Source: Acidimicrobiia bacterium (lineage in GTDB: Bacteria; Actinomycetota; Acidimicrobiia; Acidimicrobiales; JANYDT01). From it: a DNA stretch of 51,117 nucleotides. Both the position numbers and the translations under genes were made by a program. The notes below the pieces were generated by a model, which worked only from the letters and a program-made list of their open reading frames with translations, did not search any database and was not told where the DNA came from. Positions 25,918 through 34,404 of the stretch are shown piece by piece (the stretch's first letter is position 1; each line of letters opens with the position of its first letter). The DNA lies in NCBI GenBank assembly GCA_025359845.1, contig JANYDT010000194.1, forward strand, positions 1-51,117. The letters are read 5' to 3'.

Positions 25918-27060
25918 TTACTCGTTAATCATCAGCGCGCACCCGGCAAAGCCGCCCACCGAGTTGCTCACGACACCGACGCTGGCACCGGGAATTTGTC
26001 GGTCGCCGCACTCACCGCGCAATTGCCGGGTGACTTCGATGAAGAAGTTGGCGCCGTGGCGCCGCCCGACGTTGCAAGCGCCGCCGTCGGTATTGGTCGG
26101 CAGCCTTCCGCCCGGACGGGTGTGGCCGGCTTCGACGAATGGCCCGCTCTCACCCAAGCCACAGAACCCCAGCGCCTCCATCCACTGCATCGCGATGAAC
26201 GAGAACCCATCGTAGAGTCCGGCGATGTTGACGTCATCGGGGCCAAGATCGGTTTTCGACCACATGCGCTGCGCGGCGCGCCATGGCGACGATTGCGGCA
26301 TGCTCTCCAGTAGGTGAAAGTCCAGGACGTCGGTGGTGCCCGCGGCCCAAGACTCGAAAAATACCGGTTTGTGGACCATGTCGCGGGCCCGCTCTTCGGT
26401 GGTGAAGATGAGCGCAGATCCGGCGTCGACCGGATAATCGCAGTCGAGCACGTGCAGCGGACGAGCAATCATGCGTGACGACAGGTAGTCATCCATCGTC
26501 AACGGCGTTCGATGGATGGCGTCGGGATTGGCGGCCGCGTAGTCGCGTTGGGCGATGACGAACTCGCCGAACTGTTCGGGGGTGGTGCCGAACTCGTGCA
26601 TATGGCGCTGCATGTACATGGCCGCCCAATGCGCCGCGGTGGTGTCGCCGTAGGGTACGAGGAACTGATCGACGCCGGCGATGCCGTCCGCCGGCCACGC
26701 CCTGGTGCCGCCGGACGCGCCCATCCGGTGCACGGACCGAATTGTCAGACACGTATGACACGAGCCAGACGCCACAGCCGCGATGCCGTGATGGGCGGCG
26801 ACCACGTACGCGGCGCCATCGAAATTGCCCGAATACCAACCCAAGTCGGGAATGCCAAGCAGGTCCGCCACGCGGGTCGGTCGCACGAGCTGGTGCGGAA
26901 AGCAGTGCGTGGCCACCCCGTCGATGTCGGTCGGCTTCAGCCCGGCGTCGGCCATTGCCGCGATGGACGCTTCGACAGCCAAGTCGTCGAGGCTCAAGCC
27001 GGTGCTACGACCGATCGTCGAATAGCCCACGCCGACGACAGCGACGCGCTGGCCCTTCAT
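25918..27060 (-). CDS. Thiolase-fold lipid-transfer/aldolase-like protein (Ltp2-like)
   Basis: A 380-residue thiolase-superfamily protein starting MKGQRVAVVGVGYSTIGR. Family landmarks are VEASIAAMADAGLKPTDIDG, LYDGFSF and GGRLPTNTDGGACNVGR. The usual nucleophilic Cys region is replaced (NFDGAAYVVAAHHGIAAVASG), and the GHP motif near the C terminus reads GRRHGAN. Loss of these residues, with the conserved Tyr in YDGF kept, is seen in Ltp2-type retro-aldolases of steroid side-chain breakdown, which act with a DUF35 partner. The start overlaps the DUF35 gene stop by ATGA, supporting a complex. The substrate is inferred to be a beta-hydroxyacyl-CoA. Confidence 0.85.
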   Translation of the reverse strand: MKGQRVAVVGVGYSTIGRSTGLSLDDLAVEASIAAMADAGLKPTDIDGVATHCFPHQLVRPTRVADLLGIPDLGWYSGNFDGAAYVVAAHHGIAAVASGSCHTCLTIRSVHRMGASGGTRAWPADGIAGVDQFLVPYGDTTAAHWAAMYMQRHMHEFGTTPEQFGEFVIAQRDYAAANPDAIHRTPLTMDDYLSSRMIARPLHVLDCDYPVDAGSALIFTTEERARDMVHKPVFFESWAAGTTDVLDFHLLESMPQSSPWRAAQRMWSKTDLGPDDVNIAGLYDGFSFIAMQWMEALGFCGLGESGPFVEAGHTRPGGRLPTNTDGGACNVGRRHGANFFIEVTRQLRGECGDRQIPGASVGVVSNSVGGFAGCALMINE

Positions 27061-27515
27061 TGGCCCAGCCCCCGAGTCGCGGCGGGTCGGAACATTGGCA
27101 GCGTGAACCCCTCCTCGACATCCTCGAAGGTCACCTCCACGGCCATGCCGCAGTGCACGTCGTCGACCGGACACCCAATGACGTTCGAGACCAGCTTGAG
27201 GCCCGACTGCTCGGCGAGTTCGATCACCGCCACCACGAAGGGCAAACGAGACTCGAACCACGGATGAAACGCCTGGGTCGCGACAGCGAACGTGTACACC
27301 GTCGCCTGGCCGCTGACCTTCGTCGGCGACAGAGCGGTCGACCAGCATTTCTTGCACCGTGGCACCGGCCAGTGGTTGAAGTAGCCGCATCCATCGCATT
27401 TTTGAATGGCCAGCTCATGGCGCAGGGCCGCCTCCCAGAAGAAGGCCGTCAGATGGTCAGGAGCGGGTCGTAACTCGTGGCGTGCGACTCGCCCGTCCAG
27501 CATCGTCTGAGGCAT
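27057..27515 (-). CDS. DUF35 OB-fold protein with zinc ribbon
   Basis: A 152-residue protein in two parts: a rubredoxin-like zinc ribbon (CDGCGYFNHWPVPRCKKC, four Cys) and an OB-fold (VYTFAVATQAFHPWFE, LPFVVAVIELAE, GCPVDDVHCGMAVEV). DUF35 proteins pair with thiolase-fold enzymes and carry or deliver the acyl-CoA; in steroid breakdown ChsH2 DUF35 binds Ltp2. Its stop overlaps the Ltp2-like start by four bases, so the same arrangement holds here. ATG 27515 is used; ATG 27503 is possible. It is divergent from the enoyl-CoA-hydratase-like gene, with a 65-bp shared promoter region. Confidence 0.88.
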   Translation of the reverse strand: MPQTMLDGRVARHELRPAPDHLTAFFWEAALRHELAIQKCDGCGYFNHWPVPRCKKCWSTALSPTKVSGQATVYTFAVATQAFHPWFESRLPFVVAVIELAEQSGLKLVSNVIGCPVDDVHCGMAVEVTFEDVEEGFTLPMFRPAATRGLGQ

Positions 27516-27580
27516 TGAGGGACAATCATATGAATAGTTTCTCCAGAACCAAAACCCAGAGAAAGAAAAGGGAGTCGCTG

Positions 27581-28468
27581 ATGCATCGAGAAGAACTTGC
27601 TACCGTGATCTACGAGAAGGAAGGGGCAGTTGGCCGCATCATCCTGAACCGCCCCGAACGGGCCAACGCTCAAAACTCGGCGATGGTGCACGACGTTGAA
27701 CGGTGTTTGAAGGATGCCGAAGCCGACTACGCCATCAAGGTCGTACTCCTCAAGGCGAACGGGCGCGGCTTCTGCGCCGGGCACGCGGTGGCCGATGGAC
27801 CGATGGCATTTGACGAGTTTCGCGAAGCCGCCGAAGCAGGCCATCCGTGGAAGGGACAGGGAGATTTGTTTCTTTGGCCCATCCTGCATCTGTGGGAGTT
27901 TCAGAAACCCACCGTGAGCGCCGTGCACGGCTACGCCATCGGCGGCGGTACCTACTTCGCGCTGATTCCCGACATCGTGATCGCGGCCGACGACGCCTAC
28001 TTCCAGATGCCGCTCGTACAGGGCCTCGGCTTTCCGGGGGGCGAGACCATGATGGAACCTTGGCTGTTCATGAACTACCACCGGACCTATGAATATCTCT
28101 ACCTGGCCCAGACGGTGCGGGCCGACGAGGCCCTACGCATGGGCATGGTCAATCGCGTGGTCCCTCGTGACCAGCTCGATGAGACGGCCGAGTTGGTGGC
28201 CCGCCAGATCGCTCAGGCGCCCCTGACGACGCTCATGGGCACGAAGGCCTTGGTGAAGCAGGCCTGGGAGATGATGGGCCTGCGGGTGCACTGGCAGATG
28301 TCGCTCAAGGTTATGGAACTCGTTGGCAAGGCCGGAGACGTGGCCGCGTGGCGGGCGGAGAACGCGGAGCTGGGCTTTACGGGGGGCCCCCGTCAAGTAG
28401 TCGACCAGCGCTTCGAAGCGGTGGCCGAGAAGCTGAGGGCCGAACGCAACGGGGGCGTCGAGAACTGA
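27581..28468 (+). CDS. Enoyl-CoA hydratase/isomerase family protein, atypical active site
   Basis: A 295-residue crotonase-fold protein. The fold is clear: IILNRPERANAQN, LLKANGRGFCAGHAVAD (oxyanion hole), AVHGYAIGGGTYFALIPD, QMPLVQGLGFPGGE and ALRMGMVNRVVP. Both catalytic Glu residues of enoyl-CoA hydratases are absent: the position in GGGCEL is Tyr (GGGTYF), and that in QPE is Leu (QMPLV). Simple hydration is therefore unlikely; hydrolysis, isomerisation or C-C cleavage by other residues is possible. ATG 27581 follows AAGGGAG. The gene is divergent from the DUF35/Ltp2-like pair. Confidence 0.87.
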   Translation: MHREELATVIYEKEGAVGRIILNRPERANAQNSAMVHDVERCLKDAEADYAIKVVLLKANGRGFCAGHAVADGPMAFDEFREAAEAGHPWKGQGDLFLWPILHLWEFQKPTVSAVHGYAIGGGTYFALIPDIVIAADDAYFQMPLVQGLGFPGGETMMEPWLFMNYHRTYEYLYLAQTVRADEALRMGMVNRVVPRDQLDETAELVARQIAQAPLTTLMGTKALVKQAWEMMGLRVHWQMSLKVMELVGKAGDVAAWRAENAELGFTGGPRQVVDQRFEAVAEKLRAERNGGVEN

Positions 28469-28495
28469 ATTCGCGACCGCGGTACATTGATTGCC

Positions 28496-28699
28496 ATGTC
28501 GATGCAACGTGACAGCGAGAGCGGCGACTGGGGTCGACCAGTCGTGCATTGGGAGATCGAGGCGCTCGATCCGCAACGCCAGCGCGCCTTTTACGGCGCA
28601 CTGTTCAACTGGAATATTGCCGACGGACCGATCATGTACATTCCGGCCGGTCTCGGCGGTCCCGAGCCCGGGCCGAACGGGCACACCCGTCGGCTGTAG
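28496..28699 (+). pseudogene. VOC/glyoxalase-family protein, 5' stub only
   Basis: The ATG at 28496 opens a typical vicinal-oxygen-chelate start: GRPVVHWEIEALDPQRQRAF, YGALFNWNIADGP, then IPAGLGGPEPGPNGHTR. After about 65 residues the similarity stops and a TAG follows at 28697. Family members continue for some 60 more residues including the second half of the fold. The stub meets the stub of an opposing gene at about 28694-28708, which indicates a deletion that removed both 3' ends. Confidence 0.7.
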
Positions 28700-28839
28700 G
28701 ACAGAACGGCCGTAGTGCGGCGCACCAAGCCGGGTTGCTGGTAGGCGAAGTCGGTCTGGACCATAGCGTCGACCCCGCTGAAGGCCTCGGTCGCGACGCC
28801 ATGGAGTAACCGGAATGTAGTGATCTCGAGAATGGCCAT
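28700..28839 (-). pseudogene. Small monooxygenase-like (ABM-type) protein, 5' stub only
   Basis: From ATG 28839 the - strand reads MAILEITTFRLL, then FSGVDAMVQTDFAYQQPGLVRRTTA, the opening of a small ferredoxin-like alpha/beta barrel protein where a strand is followed by a helix and a Q-P-G-L-x-R-R-T-T strand. At about 28708 the frame passes into sequence antisense to the VOC stub, and the second half of the protein is missing. The exact family name is uncertain. Confidence 0.6.
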
Positions 28840-28916
28840 ACCTGTCAAGTTACGCTTGTTACGTTACGCGTCCACCTTGTCTCGAAGGGTCTCGCGATGC
28901 AACGCGGCGAGTTTGG

Positions 28917-30509
28917 TCAGCTGGGGTGCGCGATATCGGGTGAGCAGACCGTGCCTTGCGCCGGGGCCACTCGGTCGATGAGGAAGCGGGCGACCGCTTG
29001 TTGCACGCAGGCGGACTTGTCGACGGCCACGTGACCCCCGCCGTTGCGAACGAGGAAGGCCGATCCGAGTTCTCCGGCCAAGGCCCGAGACCATGCGATG
29101 GGTGTAGTCGGGTCGTAGTTGTTCCCGATGACGAGAGTTGCGCCCGGCGCCGACCGGAGAGGGGTGAGCGCCGCCGTGGGCGTCGGCCACTGTTCGCATG
29201 TCGTCGCCACCAATTGACTGAGTCGCAACCCCGAGAATCGTGGCGCCAGCACGGGGATCTGATCGACGATTGTCTGGTAGCCAGTCTGATCGCGGGGGAG
29301 GATGCCATCCGCGCAGATGATCGCCGTATTGGTCGTGGGGGAGAACCGGTCGGCGGGAACGATCCGCTCGCCGTCCGAGGCAGCGAGGTTGTCAGCGGGG
29401 GTACCTTCGAAGATGGGCTGACGTCCCTCGGCCAGTTCCTGTAAGGCCCGACCCAAGACGGGCCAACCGTTGCGTGGATACCCGATCAGCGAATTGATCG
29501 TCGAGTCGAAGTCGTTCTCGGCCCTGGAACGGTTGCGGCGTGAGGCCAGATACGTCTCGCGGACTGTATTGAACTTCATCCGCAGGTCGGTGCCATCGCT
29601 GAATCGGCAAGGCAAGAGTGTCCCATTCGCGCAAGCGGTCAGAAACGCATCGAGCGACACTTCGCTTTGGGCGATAGGGTCAAGCACCTGATTGACCCCA
29701 AATCGAAAAGGGTCTATCGCGCTGTCCAAGACGATTGACTGGGTCCGTTCGGGGTATAGCGACTCGTACACCGCACCGAGGTAGGTGCCGTACGACATTC
29801 CGAGAAAAGAAATCTTTTCCTCGCCGATGGCGACGCGAACGGCGTCGATGTCACGGGCCGCCGTAGTGGTATCCATGAACGCCAGCTTCTTGCCGTCGGA
29901 GACGGAGCAGGCCTTGCCGAGGTTGGCGTACACCGCCCGGCGCCGCTCCAGCTGGCTGTTGTCAACAGGGAACACCAGGTCGCGTGTTGACAAGTTGTCG
30001 AAAGAACAGTCAAGGGGCGCGCTGCGATCAGTTCCCCGAGGGTCGACTCCGACCACGTCGAATCGGTCGAGGACATCGGTCGTAAGAAAACTCTTGGCGC
30101 TGCGTACCAGGTCGAAAGCCGGCCCTCCTGGACCACCGGGATTGACGAAAAGGGCACCCATTCTAATCGCAGAGTTCGACGCCGGGCGTCGAGACACGAA
30201 CAGGGTAATGTGATCACCTCCAGGGCGTGCCGGGTCAAGGGGCACCGATACGTTGGCACACTCAAGGCCCGAGTCGCAGGGCGCAAATACCGCCCGATCC
30301 TGTGTCGCGGTCGTCGGCCCCGACTCCGCTGTCGTCGCGGCGTTAGCGGGCGCGGGTTTGGCCCGCGCCTTCGCGGTGCTCTTCTTCGTACTCTTCGACT
30401 TCAGCTTCGTGGCTCCGAGCGCATGCCCCCCGCCCGCAACGCTCATCGCGAGTACCGCAGCCATAGTCATCCTCGCAATGGCCGGGCGAACTCTCGCAAC
30501 ATTGATCAT
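28917..30509 (-). CDS. Exported alpha/beta hydrolase, TAP/SlpD-SlpE type peptidase family
   Basis: A 530-residue secreted hydrolase. The signal peptide (MTMAAVLAMSVAGGGHALGA region) is followed by a Lys-rich tract (KLKSKSTKKSTAKARAK). The fold has the oxyanion segment FVNPGGPGGPAFD, the nucleophile elbow FLGMSYGTYLG, VLDSAIDP, and the C-terminal TAP-like region with LVIGNNYDPTTPI (acid) and GGGHVAVDKSACVQ (His). The Cys pairs suggest disulfides. Members release N-terminal tri- or dipeptides or act on esters. It stands alone between the gene stubs and a divergent SDR gene. Confidence 0.88.
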   Translation of the reverse strand: MINVARVRPAIARMTMAAVLAMSVAGGGHALGATKLKSKSTKKSTAKARAKPAPANAATTAESGPTTATQDRAVFAPCDSGLECANVSVPLDPARPGGDHITLFVSRRPASNSAIRMGALFVNPGGPGGPAFDLVRSAKSFLTTDVLDRFDVVGVDPRGTDRSAPLDCSFDNLSTRDLVFPVDNSQLERRRAVYANLGKACSVSDGKKLAFMDTTTAARDIDAVRVAIGEEKISFLGMSYGTYLGAVYESLYPERTQSIVLDSAIDPFRFGVNQVLDPIAQSEVSLDAFLTACANGTLLPCRFSDGTDLRMKFNTVRETYLASRRNRSRAENDFDSTINSLIGYPRNGWPVLGRALQELAEGRQPIFEGTPADNLAASDGERIVPADRFSPTTNTAIICADGILPRDQTGYQTIVDQIPVLAPRFSGLRLSQLVATTCEQWPTPTAALTPLRSAPGATLVIGNNYDPTTPIAWSRALAGELGSAFLVRNGGGHVAVDKSACVQQAVARFLIDRVAPAQGTVCSPDIAHPS

Positions 30510-30600
30510 CAGTTCACGTTACCCACTCGTTCTGGGAATTTGATGAGAGCCCCCGTAGAGTGCATCGGAGTGTTGAGAAGCTCACAAGAAAGGCAGACCG

Positions 30601-31566
30601 ATGGACCGATTTGATGGGAGAATGGCTGTGGTCACCGGCGGGGGAAGTGGGATGGGCCGCGAACTGGTGCGCCAGCTCGCGGCCGACGGCTGTCACGTGG
30701 CGACGTGCGACGTTTCTGGCGATGCGATGGACGACACCGTGGCGATGTGCGCCGAGGCCCCAGCGGGCACCCGCGTCACGACGTTCGTCGCTGACGTGTC
30801 AGACGAACAGCAAGTGATCGCGTTCCGCGACTCGGTGGCCCGCGACCATCAGACCGACCACATCAACCTCCTGTTCAACAACGCCGGTATCGGCGGCGGC
30901 GGCAGCTTCGTGATCGATGACCGGTCGGAATGGGACAAGACGTTCGCCGTCTGTTGGGGCGGGGTCTACGCCTGCACCCGTGCGTTCTTGCCCATGCTGA
31001 TGGCCAGTACCGAGGGGCATGTCGTGAACACCAGCAGCGTCAACGGCTTCTGGGCTTCCCTCGGGCCCTCGATCGCGCACACCGCCTACAGCGCCGCCAA
31101 ATTCGCCGTCAAAGGATTCACCGAGGCGCTCATCAATGACTTCCGCCTGAACGCGCCCCATCTACGCGCGTCGGTGGTCATGCCAGGTCACATCGGCACG
31201 TCGATAGTGATCAACTCCAGCAAGGCATTCGGGCGCGACCCGAAGGAGCTGACCGAACAGCAGTTGCTCGAAGTTCGGACTCGAATGGCCAAGCTTGGCC
31301 TCGATGTGGGCTCGGCCAGCGATGAGGATCTCCGTCAGACTATGGCGCAGCGAGCCGAGTCGTTCCGTGACGACGCCCCGACAACGGCCGCTCAAGCAGC
31401 CACGACCATCCTCAATGGCGTGCGCGTGGGAGATTGGCGCATCCTCGTGGGCGACGATGCCGTGATGCTCGACGAGATGGTGCGCGACGAGCCGCTGCGG
31501 GCCTACGATCCCGATTTCATCGACAGGGTTCACGCCAAGGGCGCGCTCCACTTCACGAAGGGGTAA
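30601..31566 (+). CDS. Short-chain dehydrogenase/reductase
   Basis: A 321-residue classical SDR. The cofactor motif is VVTGGGSGMGREL (G-x3-G-x-G), then FNNAGIGGGG (NNAG), catalytic Ser in VNTSSVNGFW and Tyr/Lys in TAYSAAKFAV. The Asp in TCDVSGD at the end of strand 2 favours NAD. The C-terminal extension of about 60 residues (ending ALHFTKG) is longer than the minimal fold. It starts at ATG 30601 after AAAGG. Convergent with the acyl-CoA synthetase gene. It probably oxidises or reduces a hydroxyl or ketone in the catabolic route suggested by its neighbours. Confidence 0.9.
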   Translation: MDRFDGRMAVVTGGGSGMGRELVRQLAADGCHVATCDVSGDAMDDTVAMCAEAPAGTRVTTFVADVSDEQQVIAFRDSVARDHQTDHINLLFNNAGIGGGGSFVIDDRSEWDKTFAVCWGGVYACTRAFLPMLMASTEGHVVNTSSVNGFWASLGPSIAHTAYSAAKFAVKGFTEALINDFRLNAPHLRASVVMPGHIGTSIVINSSKAFGRDPKELTEQQLLEVRTRMAKLGLDVGSASDEDLRQTMAQRAESFRDDAPTTAAQAATTILNGVRVGDWRILVGDDAVMLDEMVRDEPLRAYDPDFIDRVHAKGALHFTKG

Positions 31567-31674
31567 CCCGCTCCGTCGGCCACTCGTCCTTCTATCGGCT
31601 AGTTCCGTCGGGCAAGGACACTCGACTCAAGTGACTTCAATGACGGCAACAGCGCGTCAGTGGGAGCGCGTGCG

Positions 31675-33207
31675 CTAGCTCCTGGCCAGCTGTTGGCCCC
31701 AGTCGGTCTCTTTGCGCAACATGGGCTTGAGAACCTTGCCGCCGGGGTTGCGGGGTAGGGGCTCGGCCCGCAGCGAGATGTACTGCGGCACTTTGAAGTC
31801 GGCCAGCAGGGTGCGGGCGAAAGCGGCGATCACGACCGGGTCGGGGTTGGAACCCGGCGCCGCCACGATCACCGCCCCAACCTTCTCGCCCATCATCGCG
31901 TCGGGCACACCCATCACCGCCACTTCGAACACGTCGGGATGTTGTACCAACGCGTTCTCGACCTCGACGCAATACACGTTCTCGCCCCCGCGATTGACCA
32001 TGTCCTTCATGCGATCGACGATCTGCACGAAGCCGTCGGCGTCGAGGCGGGCTAGATCACCGGTATGCAGCCAACCGTCGACGAAAGTTTCAGCGCTCTG
32101 CTCGGGCTTGTTCCAGTAACCCACGACGACGTTCTGGCCGCGAATCAACAACTCGCCCACACCTGAATTCTCGTCGACGTCGGCCAGGTCGACCTCGACC
32201 GGCGGGGCGGTGAAGCCGACAGTCTCGGGCCTGGTCTCGCAGTACTCGTCGGGCAGGAACGTCGACACCGATGAAGTCTCGGTGAGCCCGAAACCATTGC
32301 CTAGGCGAGCATTGGGAAACGACGCCCGGATGCGACCGATCACCTCGGGCGCCGTGGGTGCCCCGCCGTAGGTGACCCAGCGCACATGGCTCATGTCGAA
32401 GTCGGCGAAGTTCGGTTGGTTCATCGCCAACCAGTAGATGGCGGGCACCGTGGTGAGGCAGTTGATGCGCTCATCGACCACGGCGCGCAGGAACTGCTGC
32501 ACCTCAAAGGCCACCATGATGACCGTCGTACCGCCGAGCATTGTGGTGATCAACAGTTGGCTGTTGCAGCCCGTAACGTGAAACATGGGCACCGAAATCA
32601 GGTTGCGTACTTCCTCGTCGTCGTAGCCGATGACGCGGCGACACGTCTCGCAGTTGGACAGAAAGTTCTCGTGCGTCGTCATGGCGCCCTTGGGAAAGCC
32701 GGTGGTGCCGCTGGTGTAGAAGATCGCAGCGAGGTCCTGGTGGCCCAAACTGTCGTCGACGTACGGCTCGCCGTCGGGCAAGGAGTCGCCTGGGGCGATC
32801 ACGAACGTGGCGCCGGAATCGTTGACCACGTAGTCGATCTCGGGTTGAGTGAAGCGGGTGTTGACCGGTACCACCACGGCGCCGGCCATCTCGATGCCGA
32901 AGAACGCCAACGCCCATTCGTTGCCATTACCGAGGCGTAGCGCCACCCTGTCGCCCTTTTTCACACCTTTGGCGCGTAAGCCGCCGCTAATGCGCACTGA
33001 TCGATCCCACACCTCACGATAGGTGAGGCGCTCACCGCCGAGTTCGACGAGTCCTTCGCTGTCGGGTTTCGCATCGACCGTCGCTTTGAGCATGGCCACG
33101 AGCGATACCGGCAGCCCGGTGTAACCCAGCACGCCGTGTTCATTGCGTTCCACCCCGTCCATGGAGAAGGGAAGGATCTTGGGCGTATACCCCTGCTTCA
33201 CGATCAT
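31675..33207 (-). CDS. Acyl-CoA synthetase, AMP-forming
   Basis: A 510-residue adenylate-forming ligase. Motifs: IFYTSGTTGFPKGAMTTHEN (P-loop), GFGLTETSS, GELLIRGQNVVVGYWNKPE, WLHTGDLARLD, and RMKDMVNRGGENVYCVEVE with the C-terminal Lys in PGGKVLKPM. It activates a carboxylic acid to its CoA thioester through an acyl-AMP. The start is ATG 33207 (MIVKQGYTPKILPFS), preceded by GAGGAG; the frame is open for another 1 kb but only through the antisense of the next gene. It is divergent from the phosphotriesterase-family gene. Confidence 0.92.
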   Translation of the reverse strand: MIVKQGYTPKILPFSMDGVERNEHGVLGYTGLPVSLVAMLKATVDAKPDSEGLVELGGERLTYREVWDRSVRISGGLRAKGVKKGDRVALRLGNGNEWALAFFGIEMAGAVVVPVNTRFTQPEIDYVVNDSGATFVIAPGDSLPDGEPYVDDSLGHQDLAAIFYTSGTTGFPKGAMTTHENFLSNCETCRRVIGYDDEEVRNLISVPMFHVTGCNSQLLITTMLGGTTVIMVAFEVQQFLRAVVDERINCLTTVPAIYWLAMNQPNFADFDMSHVRWVTYGGAPTAPEVIGRIRASFPNARLGNGFGLTETSSVSTFLPDEYCETRPETVGFTAPPVEVDLADVDENSGVGELLIRGQNVVVGYWNKPEQSAETFVDGWLHTGDLARLDADGFVQIVDRMKDMVNRGGENVYCVEVENALVQHPDVFEVAVMGVPDAMMGEKVGAVIVAAPGSNPDPVVIAAFARTLLADFKVPQYISLRAEPLPRNPGGKVLKPMLRKETDWGQQLARS

Positions 33208-33390
33208 GGTTGTTTTGCTCCTCGGTTGGTTCGGTGCCGGCGGTGTTCGTTCTTGGGTGTCTACTCTGAAATCAGCGCCGCTTGACACGGCAACGCCGAA
33301 CCGAGAAGATGACAACGGAGCTGCCAACCGGATGAAGCACAGCCTACTCAGCAGTGCGTTTCGACCCCAAAGTTCACGAAAGGAAGCGAA
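33208..33390. promoter_or_regulatory. Divergent promoter region between ligase and phosphotriesterase-family genes
   Basis: This 183-bp gap has no gene. TTGACA at 33282-33287 is a possible -35 box for the + strand, with no good -10 at the usual distance. GAAAGGAAG just before 33391 is a strong ribosome binding site for the + strand gene, and GAGGAG upstream of 33207 serves the - strand gene. Confidence 0.35.
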
Positions 33391-34368
33391 ATGGCAACGA
33401 TTCAAACCGTCCGAGGACCGGTCGATAGCGCCCAACTCGGCCAGGTCCTGATGCATGAGCACGTGTTTGTGCTGAGTACCGAAATCATGGAGAACTACCC
33501 AGGAACATGGGAAGAAGAGGAGCGCCACACCGATGCCGTGGCCCGACTCCGCGAACTGAAGGCGGTCGGGATCGACACGATCGTCGACCTGACGGTGGTT
33601 GGCTTGGGCCGCTACATCCCTCGCATTCAGCGCGTCGCGGCCGAGACCGAGATCAACATTGTCGTGGCCACCGGCGTGTACACGTACAACGAGGTTCCCC
33701 ACTACTTTCATTTCCGGGGCCCTGGCACCCTCCTGGGTGGACCCGAGTTGATGGTCGACATGTTCGTTCACGACATCGAAGTGGGTATCGCCGACACCGG
33801 GGTGAAGGCGGCCATCCTGAAATGCGCCACCGATGAACCCGGGGTCACGCCCGGCGTCGAGCGGGTGTTGCGGTCGGTGGCCCAAGCCCATCGCGCTACC
33901 GGTGTGCCAATCTCGACCCACACTCATGCCAATACCCGCCGGGGGCTCGAACAGCAGCAGATCTTCGCCTCGGAAGGTGTCGACTTGAGTCGCGTGGTGA
34001 TCGGCCATAGCGGCGATACGACCGACATTTCCTACCTCGAAGAGGTCATGGCCACCGGGTCCTACATCGGAATGGACCGCTTTGGTATCGAAGTGATGTT
34101 GCCGTTCGAGGATCGAGTCAACACTGTCGCGAAACTCTGCGAGCGGGGCCACGCTGATCAGATGGTGCTCAGCCACGACGCCGCGTGCTTCAACGATTGG
34201 CTGCCCAACGACGACCTTCCGACGATTTTGCCGCAGTGGAACTACCTGCATATCACGAAAGACGTCATCCCCGCCCTAAAGGGCAAAGGCGTCACCGACG
34301 AACAGATCAAAGCAATGATGGTCGACAACCCGCGCAAGATCTTCGAGCAGCCGAGGGGCGCCTACTGA
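33391..34368 (+). CDS. Phosphotriesterase-family amidohydrolase (PTE/lactonase-like)
   Basis: A 325-residue (beta/alpha)8 metal hydrolase. The binuclear site is complete: LMHEHVF (H-x-H), the Lys in AAILKCATDE that would be carbamylated, PISTHTHANT, VVIGHSGDT and the Asp in VLSHDAAC. Members hydrolyse phosphotriesters or, more often in nature, lactones. With acyl-CoA ligases and cyclase-like hydrolases nearby, a lactone or cyclic ester intermediate is the more likely substrate (inference). It ends 22 bp before the opposite gene's stop, with a palindrome covering the junction. Confidence 0.92.
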   Translation: MATIQTVRGPVDSAQLGQVLMHEHVFVLSTEIMENYPGTWEEEERHTDAVARLRELKAVGIDTIVDLTVVGLGRYIPRIQRVAAETEINIVVATGVYTYNEVPHYFHFRGPGTLLGGPELMVDMFVHDIEVGIADTGVKAAILKCATDEPGVTPGVERVLRSVAQAHRATGVPISTHTHANTRRGLEQQQIFASEGVDLSRVVIGHSGDTTDISYLEEVMATGSYIGMDRFGIEVMLPFEDRVNTVAKLCERGHADQMVLSHDAACFNDWLPNDDLPTILPQWNYLHITKDVIPALKGKGVTDEQIKAMMVDNPRKIFEQPRGAY

Positions 34369-34382
34369 GAACGGCCCGAAGG

Positions 34383-34404
34383 CCCCGCGGTCATGACCGC
34401 GGGG
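34383..34404. terminator. Bidirectional hairpin covering a stop codon
   Basis: CCCCGCGGTCA followed directly by its exact complement gives a perfect 22-bp palindrome; as RNA, an 8-bp GC stem with a six-base TCATGA loop. It lies 15 bp after the + strand gene stop and includes the last codons and TGA (34391-34393) of the - strand gene. It could end transcription from both sides, though neither strand has a U tract. Confidence 0.6.

Noticed and set aside
31675..34251. An 858-residue continuous reading frame through the acyl-CoA synthetase and upstream
   Set aside because: Residues before MIVKQGYTPK are antisense to the well-supported phosphotriesterase-family gene, and a ribosome binding site precedes ATG 33207.
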